From contig JAIDTL010000068.1 of assembly GCA_029060725.1 (NCBI GenBank), positions 1-36,357 on the forward strand: a stretch of DNA of 36,357 nt, read 5' to 3'. The notes beneath the pieces were generated by a model. It saw nothing but the letters and a program-made list of their open reading frames with translations. It was not told the DNA's origin and ran no database searches. The translations under genes were made by a program, and so were the position numbers. The DNA is from Muribaculaceae bacterium (GTDB lineage: Bacteria; Bacteroidota; Bacteroidia; Bacteroidales; Muribaculaceae). This document shows, piece after piece, positions 1 through 8,587 of the stretch (positions are counted from its first letter, which is position 1; each line of letters opens with the position of its first letter).

Positions 1-1
1 G

Positions 2-88
2 AATTATGAGTTATAAATTATGAGTTATTAATTATGAATGATAATTTATAAGTCATTTCAAAAAATTCTCAATTCTCAATTCTCAATT
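2..88. repeat. AT-rich tandem arrays upstream of the DUF4286 gene
   Basis: Two adjoining arrays fill the space before the first gene. Positions 2-57 hold four units of 14 bp, the first being AATTATGAGTTATA and later ones degenerate. Positions 65-88 hold three exact 7-bp units ATTCTCA plus a partial one. The second array ends 7 bp before the ATG at 96. No TAnnTTTG promoter box was seen in these 95 bases, so the promoter may lie outside the window. Confidence 0.85.
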
Positions 89-95
89 AAAAAAT

Positions 96-413
96 ATGTA
101 TATATTCAATATCACATACGTCATCCCCTCTAAAAGAAAAGATTCTTTCATAGAGTGGGCCAAAGGGGAGGCTCGTCTCGCGGCTGCTTTTGAAAAGCTA
201 CGTGACTATAATGTAGTAACCGTGGCCGCCATCCCAGGCGACAAGGAATTTGCAAAATCTCAAGAAAAAAACTTCTCGGTTCAGCTTTACTTTGATTCTA
301 TATCCGACTGCAGGGAATGGAATGAGAAGTGTTTCCCAACTTTTATGGACTCTTACGCCAAGTGGCATGGTCCAAATCCCCTCTTCTTTGCCACAATCCT
401 AAAGCAACTATGA
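96..413 (+). CDS. DUF4286 family protein
   Basis: A 105-residue protein that I recognise as DUF4286, a small Bacteroidetes family of unknown function. It starts [10 protein letters not shown] and has a conserved-looking W/H-rich C-terminal half ([14 protein letters not shown]). There is no signal peptide or membrane segment, so it is probably cytoplasmic, with a ferredoxin-like alpha/beta pattern suggested by alternating hydrophobic strands. Its stop overlaps the ATG of ruvC (ATGA at 410-413), so the two are translationally coupled. This coupling suggests co-expression with ruvC but does not show a role in recombination. Confidence 0.85.
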   Translation: MYIFNITYVIPSKRKDSFIEWAKGEARLAAAFEKLRDYNVVTVAAIPGDKEFAKSQEKNFSVQLYFDSISDCREWNEKCFPTFMDSYAKWHGPNPLFFATILKQL

Positions 414-991
414 ATCTGAAAGAATACGACCGCATAATAATGGGGATTGACCCAGGCACAAACGTGATGGGCTATGGAGTATTGGGTATCATCGGAAAAA
501 AAGCCCAAGTAATTGTCATGGGTGTCATCCAGCTCAACCGCTTCGAAACCCACTATCTGCGCCTCGGCCGTATCTACGAAAGAGTCAGCGGGCTCGTGCA
601 ACAATATCTCCCTGATGAACTTGCCATAGAAGCGCCTTTCTTCGGAAAGAATGTACAGTCAATGCTCAAACTCGGGCGAGCACAGGGCGTAGCAATGGCT
701 GCAGCTCTTGCCCGCGACATCCCTATTACCGAATACCCTCCCCTCAACGTGAAGAAAGCCGTCACGGGTAATGGCCAGGCTTCCAAAGAACAAGTTGCCA
801 ATATGCTAAAGCATCTCCTCTCCATTCCTGAAGAGAAGATGCCTGATGCTCTTGATGCTACCGACGCTTTAGCCGTAGCGCTCACTCATGTGTATGAATC
901 TCAAAAGCCTGCCATAGCCAAGGGACCTAAATCCTGGAAAGACTTCATCGCAAAGAATCCTGACCGATTAGCACCACGTCTCAAGCCTTAG
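410..991 (+). CDS. ruvC: Crossover junction endodeoxyribonuclease RuvC
   Basis: A 193-residue Holliday-junction resolvase, acting with RuvAB to cut four-way junctions during recombinational repair. The RNase H-fold acidic residues are visible: D14 in GIDPGT, E74 in [10 protein letters not shown], and D149/D152 in [13 protein letters not shown] place the start at the ATG at 410, which overlaps the upstream stop by 4 bp; an in-frame ATG at 329 would add 27 unrelated residues and overlap the DUF4286 gene by 85 bp. The C-terminal tail ([14 protein letters not shown]) extends slightly past the usual catalytic core. The identification is firm. Confidence 0.96.
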   Translation: MNLKEYDRIIMGIDPGTNVMGYGVLGIIGKKAQVIVMGVIQLNRFETHYLRLGRIYERVSGLVQQYLPDELAIEAPFFGKNVQSMLKLGRAQGVAMAAALARDIPITEYPPLNVKKAVTGNGQASKEQVANMLKHLLSIPEEKMPDALDATDALAVALTHVYESQKPAIAKGPKSWKDFIAKNPDRLAPRLKP

Positions 992-1007
992 GCAATGCAT
1001 AATTCAT

Positions 1008-1060
1008 AATGCATAATGCATAATTAGCTACGCCAAGTAAAGTAAGTCACAATGCATAAT
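1008..1060. repeat. Dispersed AT-rich repeat, copy A
   Basis: This intergenic stretch of about 50 bp contains several GCATAAT units, then GCTACGCCAAG and AAGTAAGTCA, and ends with another AATGCATAAT. It closely matches 18829-18883 near the porin gene, differing by a few substitutions and single-base gaps. It lies between two convergent genes (ruvC and the SPFH gene). Confidence 0.75.
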
Positions 1061-1088
1061 CATTCACTCCGTCGACGATAATATGGAA

Positions 1089-2072
1089 TTATGAATTGGC
1101 GAAGATTTGCTTGATAGAGCCAAGTGAAGAGAGTACGGAAGTAGCTTCGTATGGGATATAGACAGTCTTATTGTCTTGCCCTTCTGTCATGCCTTTGAGA
1201 GTCTCGATATATTTCTGGGCAAGCATGTAAGCAGCGGGATCGGTCTGCGACTGAGCCACTGCATCTGCCACATTTCGGATAGCGTCAGCCTCAGCCTGCG
1301 CACGGAGCACCTGCGCCCGAGCCTCACCTTCAGCTTTGAGGATGGCAGCCTGTTTCTCAGCCTCAGCCTGGTTGATCTGCGACATCTTGTGTCCTTCCGA
1401 ACGAAGTATGAGCGACTGCTTCTCACCTTCGGCATTAAGGATCTCAGCACGACGATTTCGTTCAGCCTGCATCTGCTTCTCCATTGCCACGCGCACACTT
1501 TCGGGAGGAGTGATGTCCTGAAGTTCAACACGATTCACCTTTACGCCCCATTTATTAGTGGCATCGTCAAGGATTGACTGAAGTTTTGCATTGATAGTGT
1601 CGCGTGAAGTCAAAGTCTCATCAAGCTCCAACTCACCGATCACGTTACGCAGAGAAGTCTGGGTGAGTTTTTCAATCGCATTCGGAAGATTGTCGATTTC
1701 ATATACCGACTTCTTCGGATCCACAATCTGGAAATAAAGGAGGGCATTGATTTCTGTGGTCACATTATCTCGAGTGATCACCTGCTGCGAAGGAAAGTCG
1801 TATACTTGCTCGCGCAAATCAATGACAGGAGTTGTCACCATCCTTAATCCGCCTCTGCCAAATGCTCCGCTTGGCTCAATTTTCCGAGTATAAATCACTT
1901 TTGGCTTATCAATGAAAGGAATAATGAAATTAAGACCCGGCTGGAGCACCGAGTGAAACTTTCCAAGCCTCTCAACAACCCGAGTCTCAGATTGAGGCAC
2001 AACTTTCACGCCTGCCATAATCACCACCACAACCAGCAGCAATATCACTGCAGCAATAATAATCGTCGTCAT
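1089..2072 (-). CDS. SPFH/band 7 (stomatin-like) membrane protein
   Basis: A 327-residue paraslipin/QmcA-type protein. An N-terminal membrane segment (about residues 3-21) is followed by an SPFH domain (about 22-190, including ERLGKFHSVLQPGLNFIIPF and VITRDNVTTEINA) and a long Ala/Glu/Gln-rich coiled coil (about 200-265). Such proteins oligomerise at the inner membrane and organise membrane microdomains or assist proteolysis. The NfeD-like gene upstream on the same strand is the standard partner of this subfamily. The 65-bp spacer between them holds a 10-bp tandem array. Family identification is strong; the exact cellular role is not known from sequence. Confidence 0.93.
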   Translation of the reverse strand: MTTIIIAAVILLLVVVVIMAGVKVVPQSETRVVERLGKFHSVLQPGLNFIIPFIDKPKVIYTRKIEPSGAFGRGGLRMVTTPVIDLREQVYDFPSQQVITRDNVTTEINALLYFQIVDPKKSVYEIDNLPNAIEKLTQTSLRNVIGELELDETLTSRDTINAKLQSILDDATNKWGVKVNRVELQDITPPESVRVAMEKQMQAERNRRAEILNAEGEKQSLILRSEGHKMSQINQAEAEKQAAILKAEGEARAQVLRAQAEADAIRNVADAVAQSQTDPAAYMLAQKYIETLKGMTEGQDNKTVYIPYEATSVLSSLGSIKQIFANS

Positions 2073-2097
2073 AGTTTTATCTTTTTTTGTTAGTTAT

Positions 2098-2137
2098 ATC
2101 ATGGGTTATCATGGGTAGTCAGGGGTTGACATGAGAA
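2098..2137. repeat. 10-bp tandem array upstream of the SPFH gene
   Basis: Four 10-bp units read on the plus strand as ATCATGGGTT, ATCATGGGTA, GTCAGGGGTT and a diverged GACATGAGAA. The array occupies the spacer between the NfeD-like stop (2138) and the SPFH start (2072), ending about 25 bp before that ATG on the minus strand. Confidence 0.8.
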
Positions 2138-2572
2138 TTATACGGCTTCGACTGCGAGGATTATCGACTCATACCCCACGACTCTGACTTCTTCTCCCGG
2201 GAGGATCGGCATATCCCGCTTAGATGGCCTAACTTGCCAGACGTCGCCATCTATCCTCATCCTAAGGCAATCGGGAGCCTGGAATACGATTCCGGTCCTG
2301 CCTATTAGAGCATCCATTCCTGTAGCGCCATGCTCAGATCCTTTATTCAAAGCCTTCACAAGGCGATGCCTCCACCGATACGTAGATACATACAGCAATC
2401 CTGTAAATACAACGAAAGTCACTATAGTCACAAGCCACTCTCCACCCAACAGAGCCGCTACCATAGCGGCAAGTGCACCTGTCCCTACATATAGGCATGT
2501 GGTAGACATTGTCAGCAACTCAGCGATCAAAAATCCCACACCTAAAATCAACCAAAAGCTCCAAAGTCCCAT
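2138..2572 (-). CDS. NfeD-like membrane protein
   Basis: A 144-residue protein of the short NfeD class. Hydrophobic membrane segments occupy roughly residues 3-66 and a C-terminal OB-fold-like domain covers about 83-144 (ALIGRTGIVFQAP, then EEVRVVGYESIILAVEAV). The typical function is to bind a cognate SPFH protein at the inner membrane, and the SPFH gene lies directly downstream on the same strand. A TAnnTTTG box on the minus strand 27 bp upstream of the ATG indicates that the pair is transcribed from here. The N-terminal serine-protease domain of long NfeD proteins is absent. Confidence 0.9.
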   Translation of the reverse strand: MGLWSFWLILGVGFLIAELLTMSTTCLYVGTGALAAMVAALLGGEWLVTIVTFVVFTGLLYVSTYRWRHRLVKALNKGSEHGATGMDALIGRTGIVFQAPDCLRMRIDGDVWQVRPSKRDMPILPGEEVRVVGYESIILAVEAV

Positions 2573-2598
2573 ATTTTTATGTTTTTATATTTCATACA

Positions 2599-2606
2599 CA
2601 AAGTTA
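2599..2606 (-). promoter_or_regulatory. Bacteroidetes -7 box for the nfeD-SPFH operon
   Basis: The minus strand reads TAACTTTG, matching TAnnTTTG. It lies 27 bp before the NfeD-like ATG. No good -33 TTG is seen 20 bp further up, so the match rests on the -7 box alone. Confidence 0.6.
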
Positions 2607-2660
2607 ATCAAAAAATCCCACATTTTTTACATTTCATTACCAATTTATCAAAAAATTTAT

Positions 2661-2668
2661 TAACTTTG
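2661..2668 (+). promoter_or_regulatory. Bacteroidetes -7 box for the SDR gene
   Basis: The sequence TAACTTTG matches TAnnTTTG and sits 54 bp before the ATG at 2722. It is divergent from the nfeD promoter, with the two boxes 54 bp apart in a very AT-rich spacer. The -33 region is only a weak TTAC. Confidence 0.65.
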
Positions 2669-2721
2669 CATATCGGGAGAAGAATTGGGGCTTTTAGAAC
2701 TAAACCTAAATATTTAAGACA

Positions 2722-3513
2722 ATGGTTAATTTCTCACTTGAGGGCAAAGTAGCCCTCGTCACCGGTGGCGTATATGGCATCGGATTCGCTATCGCTAAAG
2801 CTTTCCATGAGGCTGGCGCCCGCATCGTATTCAACAGCAATACCCAGCAAGGTGTGGACATGGGTTATGCCAACTATAAGGTAGAAGGCATTGATGCAAA
2901 AGGATATCTCTGCGACGTGACTAATGAAGATGAAGTTATGGCTATGGTAGAAGACATCGAAAAGACTGTCGGCACTATCGATATCCTTGTCAATAACGCA
3001 GGTATCATCAAGCGTATCCCTATGATTGAAATGGAAGCAAAGGATTTCCGTCAAGTTGTCGATATCGACCTCGTAGGTCCGTTCATCTGCGCAAAGGCTG
3101 TGCTTCCCGGTATGATCAAGAAAGGACATGGCAAGATCATCAATATCTGCTCAATGATGAGCGAACTTGGACGCGAGACTGTGAGCGCGTATGCAGCCGC
3201 AAAGGGTGGCCTGAAGATGCTCACTCGCAACATCTGCTCAGAATATGGCGAATACAACATCCAGTGTAATGCCATTGGCCCGGGCTATATAGCAACTCCT
3301 CAGACAGCTCCACTCCGCGAAATACAGCCGGACGGCAGCCGTCATCCTTTCGACCAGTTTATCATCGCCAAGACACCAGCTGCACGTTGGGGCACTCCGG
3401 AAGACCTCATGGGCCCAGCAGTATTCTTGGCATCGGATGCTTCCGACTTCGTAAACGGCCATGTACTTTACGTAGACGGCGGTATCCTCGCTTACATCGG
3501 CAAACAACCTTAA
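2722..3513 (+). CDS. SDR oxidoreductase, gluconate 5-dehydrogenase / KduD type
   Basis: A 263-residue classical short-chain dehydrogenase. The nucleotide-binding TGGVYGIG is at 14-21, NNAG at 91-94, and the catalytic S144, Y157 and K161 follow in the usual spacing. The overall sequence and the ending GHVLYVDGGILAYIGKQP match the Bacteroidetes proteins annotated as gluconate 5-dehydrogenase. That family is close to 2-deoxy-D-gluconate/KduD enzymes that act in uronate catabolism. A pectate lyase lies about 2.3 kb away on the other strand, which makes a role in pectin-derived sugar acids plausible but unproven. A stem-loop follows the stop. Confidence 0.85.
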   Translation: MVNFSLEGKVALVTGGVYGIGFAIAKAFHEAGARIVFNSNTQQGVDMGYANYKVEGIDAKGYLCDVTNEDEVMAMVEDIEKTVGTIDILVNNAGIIKRIPMIEMEAKDFRQVVDIDLVGPFICAKAVLPGMIKKGHGKIINICSMMSELGRETVSAYAAAKGGLKMLTRNICSEYGEYNIQCNAIGPGYIATPQTAPLREIQPDGSRHPFDQFIIAKTPAARWGTPEDLMGPAVFLASDASDFVNGHVLYVDGGILAYIGKQP

Positions 3514-3519
3514 CTTAAT

Positions 3520-3555
3520 CTTATAGGGACGCGCAAATCGTGCGTCCCTAATAAG
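3520..3555 (+). terminator. Stem-loop between the SDR gene and the gltD-like gene
   Basis: A GGGACGC...GCGTCCC stem, extended by flanking CTTATA/TAATAAG pairing, with a 9-nt loop. There is no T-run directly after it, and the next ATG is 12 bp downstream. It could be a weak terminator, an mRNA-stabilising hairpin, or a copy of a palindromic (REP-like) element. Confidence 0.6.
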
Positions 3556-3567
3556 TAAAAACCTGAC

Positions 3568-4878
3568 ATGAACGAAGAATTTAGAGAAGTAGCCGAAAGT
3601 TATACTCTTCCTGAAGCCATCAAAGAAGCCCAGCGCTGCCTGCACTGTAAAGTGCCCGGTTGCAAAAAGGGTTGTCCTATCAGTAATGAAATTCCTGATT
3701 GGATTGGAGAGCTTGCCCACGGTAACTTTGGTAATGCAATCGAGATCATCCATAAGCGCAGCAATCTCCCGGCAGTATGCGGACGCGTATGCGCCCACGA
3801 ACGCCAATGCGAAGGCAACTGCGTGCTCGCCAAGAAGGGAGAAGCAATCCACATAGGAAAGCTTGAACGCTTTGTAGCAGACTTCGACAGTGAGGCAGGA
3901 TGGAGCCATGAGAATCTTCCTGAGAAGACACGAGGACGCGTCGCAGTAATCGGATCGGGACCTGCCGGTCTTACAATTGCCGGCGACTTGTCTCGCCAAG
4001 GATTCCATGTAGAGATATTCGAAATGGGTATCGAACCAGGAGGAGTCTTGACATTCGGTATTCCGGAATATCGTCTGCCTAAAGAAGTTGTGAAGCGCGA
4101 AATCAAGAAGATTGAGAATTTAGGAGTGAAAATCCATCTTCGCACTACGATAGGGCAGAACTATACAATCGATCGGCTTTTCGAAGAGGGTTTCGACGCA
4201 ATATTTATGGGTACCGGAACAAGTCGCCCGAAGACCTTACAGATTGAAGGAGGCGGACATCCCGGTGTCAGACAAGCTGTATGGTTTCTACGCCGCGTAA
4301 GCCTATACAACCAAGGCTTCATCAAGCGTGAAGAAGTAGTCATCGGCGAAGGAGATAAAATTGCAGTCATAGGATGCGGCAACACAGCTATGGATGCTGC
4401 GCGTTCTGCACTTCGTATGGGTGCATCAGAAGTGACTGTAATCTACCATCGCGACATCAATCACATGTCGGCATTGCGTGCCGAATATGATGAAGCTGTG
4501 GAAGAAGGTGTGAAATTTTTGTGGAACACCAATGTCACAAAGGTCAACGGTGCCGAAGGACTGCGCCTTGAGTCGATTGTCATCAATCAAGATGGAGAAG
4601 AAAGGGTTATGCCGGTAGACCGTGTGATAATGGCAGTAGGATCAGCCCCGGCATCGCGTATCGTCGACTCCACAGAGGGGATAGAAGTAGATGAACGTGG
4701 CTATGTCCTGACACGCGATACTCCCTACGGAATGACTACGCGCAAGGGTGTCTTTGCAGGTGGCGATGTGACCAACCGCCCTGCCACTGTAGTACACGCT
4801 ATGCAAGACGCCAAGAGAGTAGCGGAAAGCATCGCTAAATATATTGATGCAATCAAGTTGATTGAGGCTATCGGTTAA
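3568..4878 (+). CDS. gltD: Glutamate synthase small subunit-type NADPH oxidoreductase
   Basis: A 436-residue flavoprotein of the GltD family. The N-terminal Fe-S domain carries cysteines C24, C27, C32, C36 and a second set C71, C75, C81, C85. An FAD Rossmann motif (VAVIGSGPAGL, near 128-138) and an NAD(P)H Rossmann motif (IAVIGCGNTAMDAA, near 268) follow, and the C-terminal AGGDVTNRPATVVHAM segment is typical. In the family it passes electrons from NADPH to the large GOGAT subunit. No gltB lies next to it here, so it could also be a stand-alone NfnB-like or homotetrameric-type subunit. It probably shares transcription with the SDR gene, 54 bp upstream. Confidence 0.87.
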   Translation: MNEEFREVAESYTLPEAIKEAQRCLHCKVPGCKKGCPISNEIPDWIGELAHGNFGNAIEIIHKRSNLPAVCGRVCAHERQCEGNCVLAKKGEAIHIGKLERFVADFDSEAGWSHENLPEKTRGRVAVIGSGPAGLTIAGDLSRQGFHVEIFEMGIEPGGVLTFGIPEYRLPKEVVKREIKKIENLGVKIHLRTTIGQNYTIDRLFEEGFDAIFMGTGTSRPKTLQIEGGGHPGVRQAVWFLRRVSLYNQGFIKREEVVIGEGDKIAVIGCGNTAMDAARSALRMGASEVTVIYHRDINHMSALRAEYDEAVEEGVKFLWNTNVTKVNGAEGLRLESIVINQDGEERVMPVDRVIMAVGSAPASRIVDSTEGIEVDERGYVLTRDTPYGMTTRKGVFAGGDVTNRPATVVHAMQDAKRVAESIAKYIDAIKLIEAIG

Positions 4879-4898
4879 ACACGAATATATAAATAAGA

Positions 4899-4930
4899 AA
4901 TCCGACCGAAATTCGGCCGGATTTTTTATT
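4899..4930 (+). terminator. Intrinsic terminator, possibly bidirectional
   Basis: A 12-bp stem (AATCCGACCGAA with TTCGGCCGGATT, one mismatch) followed on the plus strand by TTTTTTATTT. It lies between the convergent gltD-like (+) and WYL (-) genes, and its minus-strand flank is also T-rich, so it may serve both. Confidence 0.85.
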
Positions 4931-4938
4931 TAGAGTTT

Positions 4939-5841
4939 TTATATCAATTGCTGATAATTGTTCAAAGTCTCGCGTAGCCTCTCTATAAGCATAATTTGCA
5001 ATTCCTTAGGCTGAATGACTATTACATCGGGTCCCATTGCCATCAATTCGCTGACAAGCTCATAGTTGAGCTTAAGCTCATAGCGGAAGATAGAATAGAA
5101 GTCGTGCACCTCCTCTTTCTGTGAATGATGTAGAGGAAGGGCTCGAAGATATTTCGCACGCGTAGCAGTGGTCTGTATATACACCTCTCTCACCCCGGCT
5201 CGAGAAGAAGTGACCCCTACAATGGAACCGAAATAATCTTCCATCTTTATTCCGGAGGGCATGACAAACTCTGAGTCTGTCACTTCCATCTCCGTCACAC
5301 GGTCGAGGGCGTATGTGCGAAGGCCACCACCACTCTTCTTCCCAAACATATACCATCTCTGTTTGTATAGCTTCAAGAAGTAGGGTGAAAAAAGTATCCC
5401 GACTTCCGGACGTGAACGCGCAAATCCTGCGTATGTGAATACAATCTTGCGACTATTGTTCATCGCAGTTGCCACTATAGGGAGAAACTCTCTTGCAGAT
5501 GGAATATCCTCAATCTGCACACGTCCGGAAGATGTACCTAATTCATGGATTACATTGGTGGCTACAGAATTATTGAGGGTCCATTCCGTAAACTGCTTGA
5601 CATAGATTGAGTCTTGGGAATCAATCCAGTAATATCCGTCAGAAGTGCACAGTATCTCGACGCAGAAGGTATCTTCAATTGCTCTCCGATACTTATAGAA
5701 CGTCCGGTCTGCCATAGGTAGACCTCCGGAAAATTCAACCTTTTTCTTCCAGAGTTCATTTAGATCCTTTTTCGACAGCTTGCCATGCTTCAGGATGGTG
5801 TCAATTATCCAAATGTAAATAGCAACTTTGTCTTTCGCCAT
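4939..5841 (-). CDS. WYL-domain transcriptional regulator
   Basis: A 300-residue protein with an N-terminal helix-turn-helix region (about residues 5-70) and a WYL domain (about 120-225, with KLYKQRWYMFGKK carrying the W-Y core and an R-rich ligand pocket). A C-terminal WCX-like region ends it. WYL proteins are DNA-binding regulators that sense small or nucleic-acid ligands, in housekeeping and in phage-defence settings; nothing here indicates defence. The start lies 10 bp after the pectate lyase stop on the same strand, so it is probably the last gene of that operon. Its target is unknown. Confidence 0.88.
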   Translation of the reverse strand: MAKDKVAIYIWIIDTILKHGKLSKKDLNELWKKKVEFSGGLPMADRTFYKYRRAIEDTFCVEILCTSDGYYWIDSQDSIYVKQFTEWTLNNSVATNVIHELGTSSGRVQIEDIPSAREFLPIVATAMNNSRKIVFTYAGFARSRPEVGILFSPYFLKLYKQRWYMFGKKSGGGLRTYALDRVTEMEVTDSEFVMPSGIKMEDYFGSIVGVTSSRAGVREVYIQTTATRAKYLRALPLHHSQKEEVHDFYSIFRYELKLNYELVSELMAMGPDVIVIQPKELQIMLIERLRETLNNYQQLI

Positions 5842-5851
5842 TAAAAGAACT

Positions 5852-8566
5852 TTAAATTGAGACTTTTACAGGCATCATGCCCTTTACAGAAATTATATAT
5901 ATCCCCTTGGGCAATGTGAATCCTACGCTACCGGATATGGGAGCTTCTACATGTATCACTCTTCCAGACAAGTCGTATACAACAACTTCGCTATTTCCAT
6001 TGAGCCCATTGATAGTCACAGCATCGCCATTAATTTCAACTTCCGGAGCCAACATCCCGCTTATTTCTTCCACAGCATCGGGTTTTGAAGTTACATATTG
6101 TTCTATCAAAATGTCATGGAAGTTGATTCCCTTGTCATTGATAGAAGCCCGGTCAATTCGAATATTGCAAACATCTGTGCCTTCATAGACATGGGTAAAT
6201 TTATAGGTCTTCTTTTCTGCTGATTTGAACTTGAAAGTGGCAAGATCATCATTTGCATCGATCACGCCGTCTCCATTAATGTCATTTCCGGTGCTGAGTT
6301 TCACGGATTGTGAACTCTTGTCGGAGTTGCCACAATATAGAGTTATCTTCCATGGACCTTGAATATCGTCGATCTGAATATAGCAGTTGCCTACTTTCCC
6401 TTGCTTGCCGATAAAGCCTACAGCATTCTTAGAAGCTCCGTTGTCGTCAGATGAATATGCAGCATACGGAGAAAGATTTCCAAACGCCACGAGGCGCCCG
6501 CCATCCGTGCCGAGTCGCATATTGTCAAATTCCACTTCACTATTAACTCCCTTCATGATATCAGCCTGATTGCCGGCAATGATAGTGCCCCATTCCGACT
6601 CTCCGAAAGAGGCAGGAGTAGTATGGAAATCAGTGTAGAAGAGTGTGCCGCCATTGACGGTCTTAAAGCTCCATACATTGCCCTCTGTGACACCGGTATT
6701 GTTGACAGCGTCCACGCGCCAATAGTATGTGACGTTTGCTTCAAGTTCGCCCGGATTCAATGAAGTTTCAGTCAAACCTGTGGCAATTTCCTCAAGAGCA
6801 TCTTCGGAAGTGCCTAAATATACATTGTAAGAAAGAGTCCCGAAATATTCTTTTGTGGTATTATTCCATTTCAGCACCACATCGAGCACCTTCTCTGCGC
6901 TACCTTCCTTGGGAGCTACCAGTAAAGACTGTTCCGGTGTGAAGGGCTCAGAAGTCATAGTCTGAAGAGCCGGAGACTCAACCGATCTCATTCCATCATT
7001 GCCTGTAGCATAAACACGGAAATAGTAGAGCTTATTTTCGTCAAGACCATCCACCTTGAAAGAGGTCTCATCCTTACCGGTGCGCCCCGCTTCGGTATAA
7101 GACTTTCCATCATCTGACACTTCTACGACAAACCCTGTCTCTTCATTAGAATTGTCAGTCCACTCAAGAGAGATTGCATTTTTTTCATTCTTCACTGCCT
7201 TCAGGTCGGTAGGATTCTTAAGATAGGGAAAAGCAGAATCAATGCTGAACACATAGTTTTCAATATTCGCATATCCATTGTCGGCAATTGCTGCGGCATC
7301 CTTGGCATTTTGAGGGTCAAGGCCATTGGCAATCTCCCATTCATCGGGGATTCCATCTCCATCAGAATCGAGAGGCTTGTAGCCACCAAAGAGTTTTCCC
7401 GTGCCTTTATGAGGAAGCACTTTCTCAGTAGCGATGCCACCGGTAGTGCCAAGGGTTCCGAATGAAGCCACTTCGTCAATCAGATATTGATCCACTTCAT
7501 CGCGCACAGGAAGTGAAGCGCCGCCATAAGCCAGAACATACTCAAGAGCCTCCGGGGCTGTCATCTTTCCGGCAATTTCCGGCATGCTCTTTGGTGCTCC
7601 TCTGCCTACGAGGTCGGATGTGGCATTCACGCGTGCACCTCCAGACTTTGCATACTCTGCATCAGACATTTCGTGCCCGTCAAGCACACCGTCAATATTT
7701 GAGTCATACCAGTTTCCTTCAGCGAAATACTTGAAGTTGCTGTTGCCTCCTACGAGAGGATAAGCTGCTTTTAGCCACGGCCCGGTGATCCAATAATTGC
7801 CGGAAATCTCAGCCCATGAGTCGCCTGCACTGTCGCCGCCCATATTGTAGGCAGCCTCCTTACCCCAATTGTAGGAAACATTATTTACAAACTGATTTAA
7901 CCCCTTTACTTTTGGATTGCGTGTAGCATTCTCTATATAAAGATTGCGGAAAAGAGTCACACCATTATCAGTCTGAATAAGACCTCCGCATGAGTGGGGC
8001 TGAAGACCTTGGCCAATGATAGAATTCTGAATTGTGACATTGGCAGGACCGCTTCCCTTGTCGTTGCTGCTGATCGAGAAATTTTCATCGCGTCCCCAAA
8101 GCACCGACATGTGGTCGAAAATCATATCATGGCCGGAGGCAACGCCTGCCGCATCCTTGCCGCTGTCACCATTTACTCCCATGCGGATACGCAGATAGCG
8201 CACGATGATATTGTTGGCATTTGAGAAAGAGACTCCATTGCCATACACTTGGATTCCTTCTCCGGGAGCAGTCTGTCCGAGGATGGTAAGATTATTCTTA
8301 AAGACCAAGCGACTCTTTAGATTGATTACTCCAGAAACGTCGAAGACGACGATACGGTTTGACTTAGACACTGCATCGCGTAGCGAACCTGTGCCGCTAT
8401 CGTTTAAGTTGGTCACATGGTAGATCTCTCCGCCACGTCCACCCGTAGCGAAACGTCCGAACCCCTCAGCGCCGGGGAAAGCCAGCAGGGCATCCTGTGC
8501 GTTAGCGGAAGAAGCTGTAAGCAACAGAGCTCCAATTCCAATAAATTTCAAAAATCTCTTATTCAT
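5852..8566 (-). CDS. Secreted PL1-type pectate lyase with FN3 and T9SS-like C-terminal domain
   Basis: A 904-residue exported protein. A signal peptide ends near A23 (SSANA-QD). A right-handed beta-helix lyase domain of the PL1/AmbAll type covers about 25-380; it shows FPGAEGFGRFATGGRGG, VRYLRIRMG and HDMIFDHMSVLWGRDENF. A calcium-binding DSDGDGIPDEWE motif lies near 399, two fibronectin type III domains at about 450-545 and 546-645, a beta-rich region with a second DINGDGVIDANDD motif near 758, and a 65-residue C-terminal domain (VVVYDLSGRVIH...LPKGIYIISVKG) that resembles the type A sorting signal of type IX secretion. It would cleave pectic homogalacturonan outside the cell. Substrate specificity is inferred from family only. 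Confidence 0.88.
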   Translation of the reverse strand: MNKRFLKFIGIGALLLTASSANAQDALLAFPGAEGFGRFATGGRGGEIYHVTNLNDSGTGSLRDAVSKSNRIVVFDVSGVINLKSRLVFKNNLTILGQTAPGEGIQVYGNGVSFSNANNIIVRYLRIRMGVNGDSGKDAAGVASGHDMIFDHMSVLWGRDENFSISSNDKGSGPANVTIQNSIIGQGLQPHSCGGLIQTDNGVTLFRNLYIENATRNPKVKGLNQFVNNVSYNWGKEAAYNMGGDSAGDSWAEISGNYWITGPWLKAAYPLVGGNSNFKYFAEGNWYDSNIDGVLDGHEMSDAEYAKSGGARVNATSDLVGRGAPKSMPEIAGKMTAPEALEYVLAYGGASLPVRDEVDQYLIDEVASFGTLGTTGGIATEKVLPHKGTGKLFGGYKPLDSDGDGIPDEWEIANGLDPQNAKDAAAIADNGYANIENYVFSIDSAFPYLKNPTDLKAVKNEKNAISLEWTDNSNEETGFVVEVSDDGKSYTEAGRTGKDETSFKVDGLDENKLYYFRVYATGNDGMRSVESPALQTMTSEPFTPEQSLLVAPKEGSAEKVLDVVLKWNNTTKEYFGTLSYNVYLGTSEDALEEIATGLTETSLNPGELEANVTYYWRVDAVNNTGVTEGNVWSFKTVNGGTLFYTDFHTTPASFGESEWGTIIAGNQADIMKGVNSEVEFDNMRLGTDGGRLVAFGNLSPYAAYSSDDNGASKNAVGFIGKQGKVGNCYIQIDDIQGPWKITLYCGNSDKSSQSVKLSTGNDINGDGVIDANDDLATFKFKSAEKKTYKFTHVYEGTDVCNIRIDRASINDKGINFHDILIEQYVTSKPDAVEEISGMLAPEVEINGDAVTINGLNGNSEVVVYDLSGRVIHVEAPISGSVGFTLPKGIYIISVKGMMPVKVSI

Positions 8567-8587
8567 GATGTATATAGTAGTTATTGG

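Noticed and set aside
3238..4008. 256-codon minus-strand frame across the SDR and gltD-like genes
   Set aside because: It spans two well-supported genes on the plus strand and has no family features or promoter.
4939..5841. WYL protein as part of a phage-defence island
   Set aside because: Its neighbours are a pectate lyase and a Sel1 protein; no nuclease, helicase or other defence gene is near.
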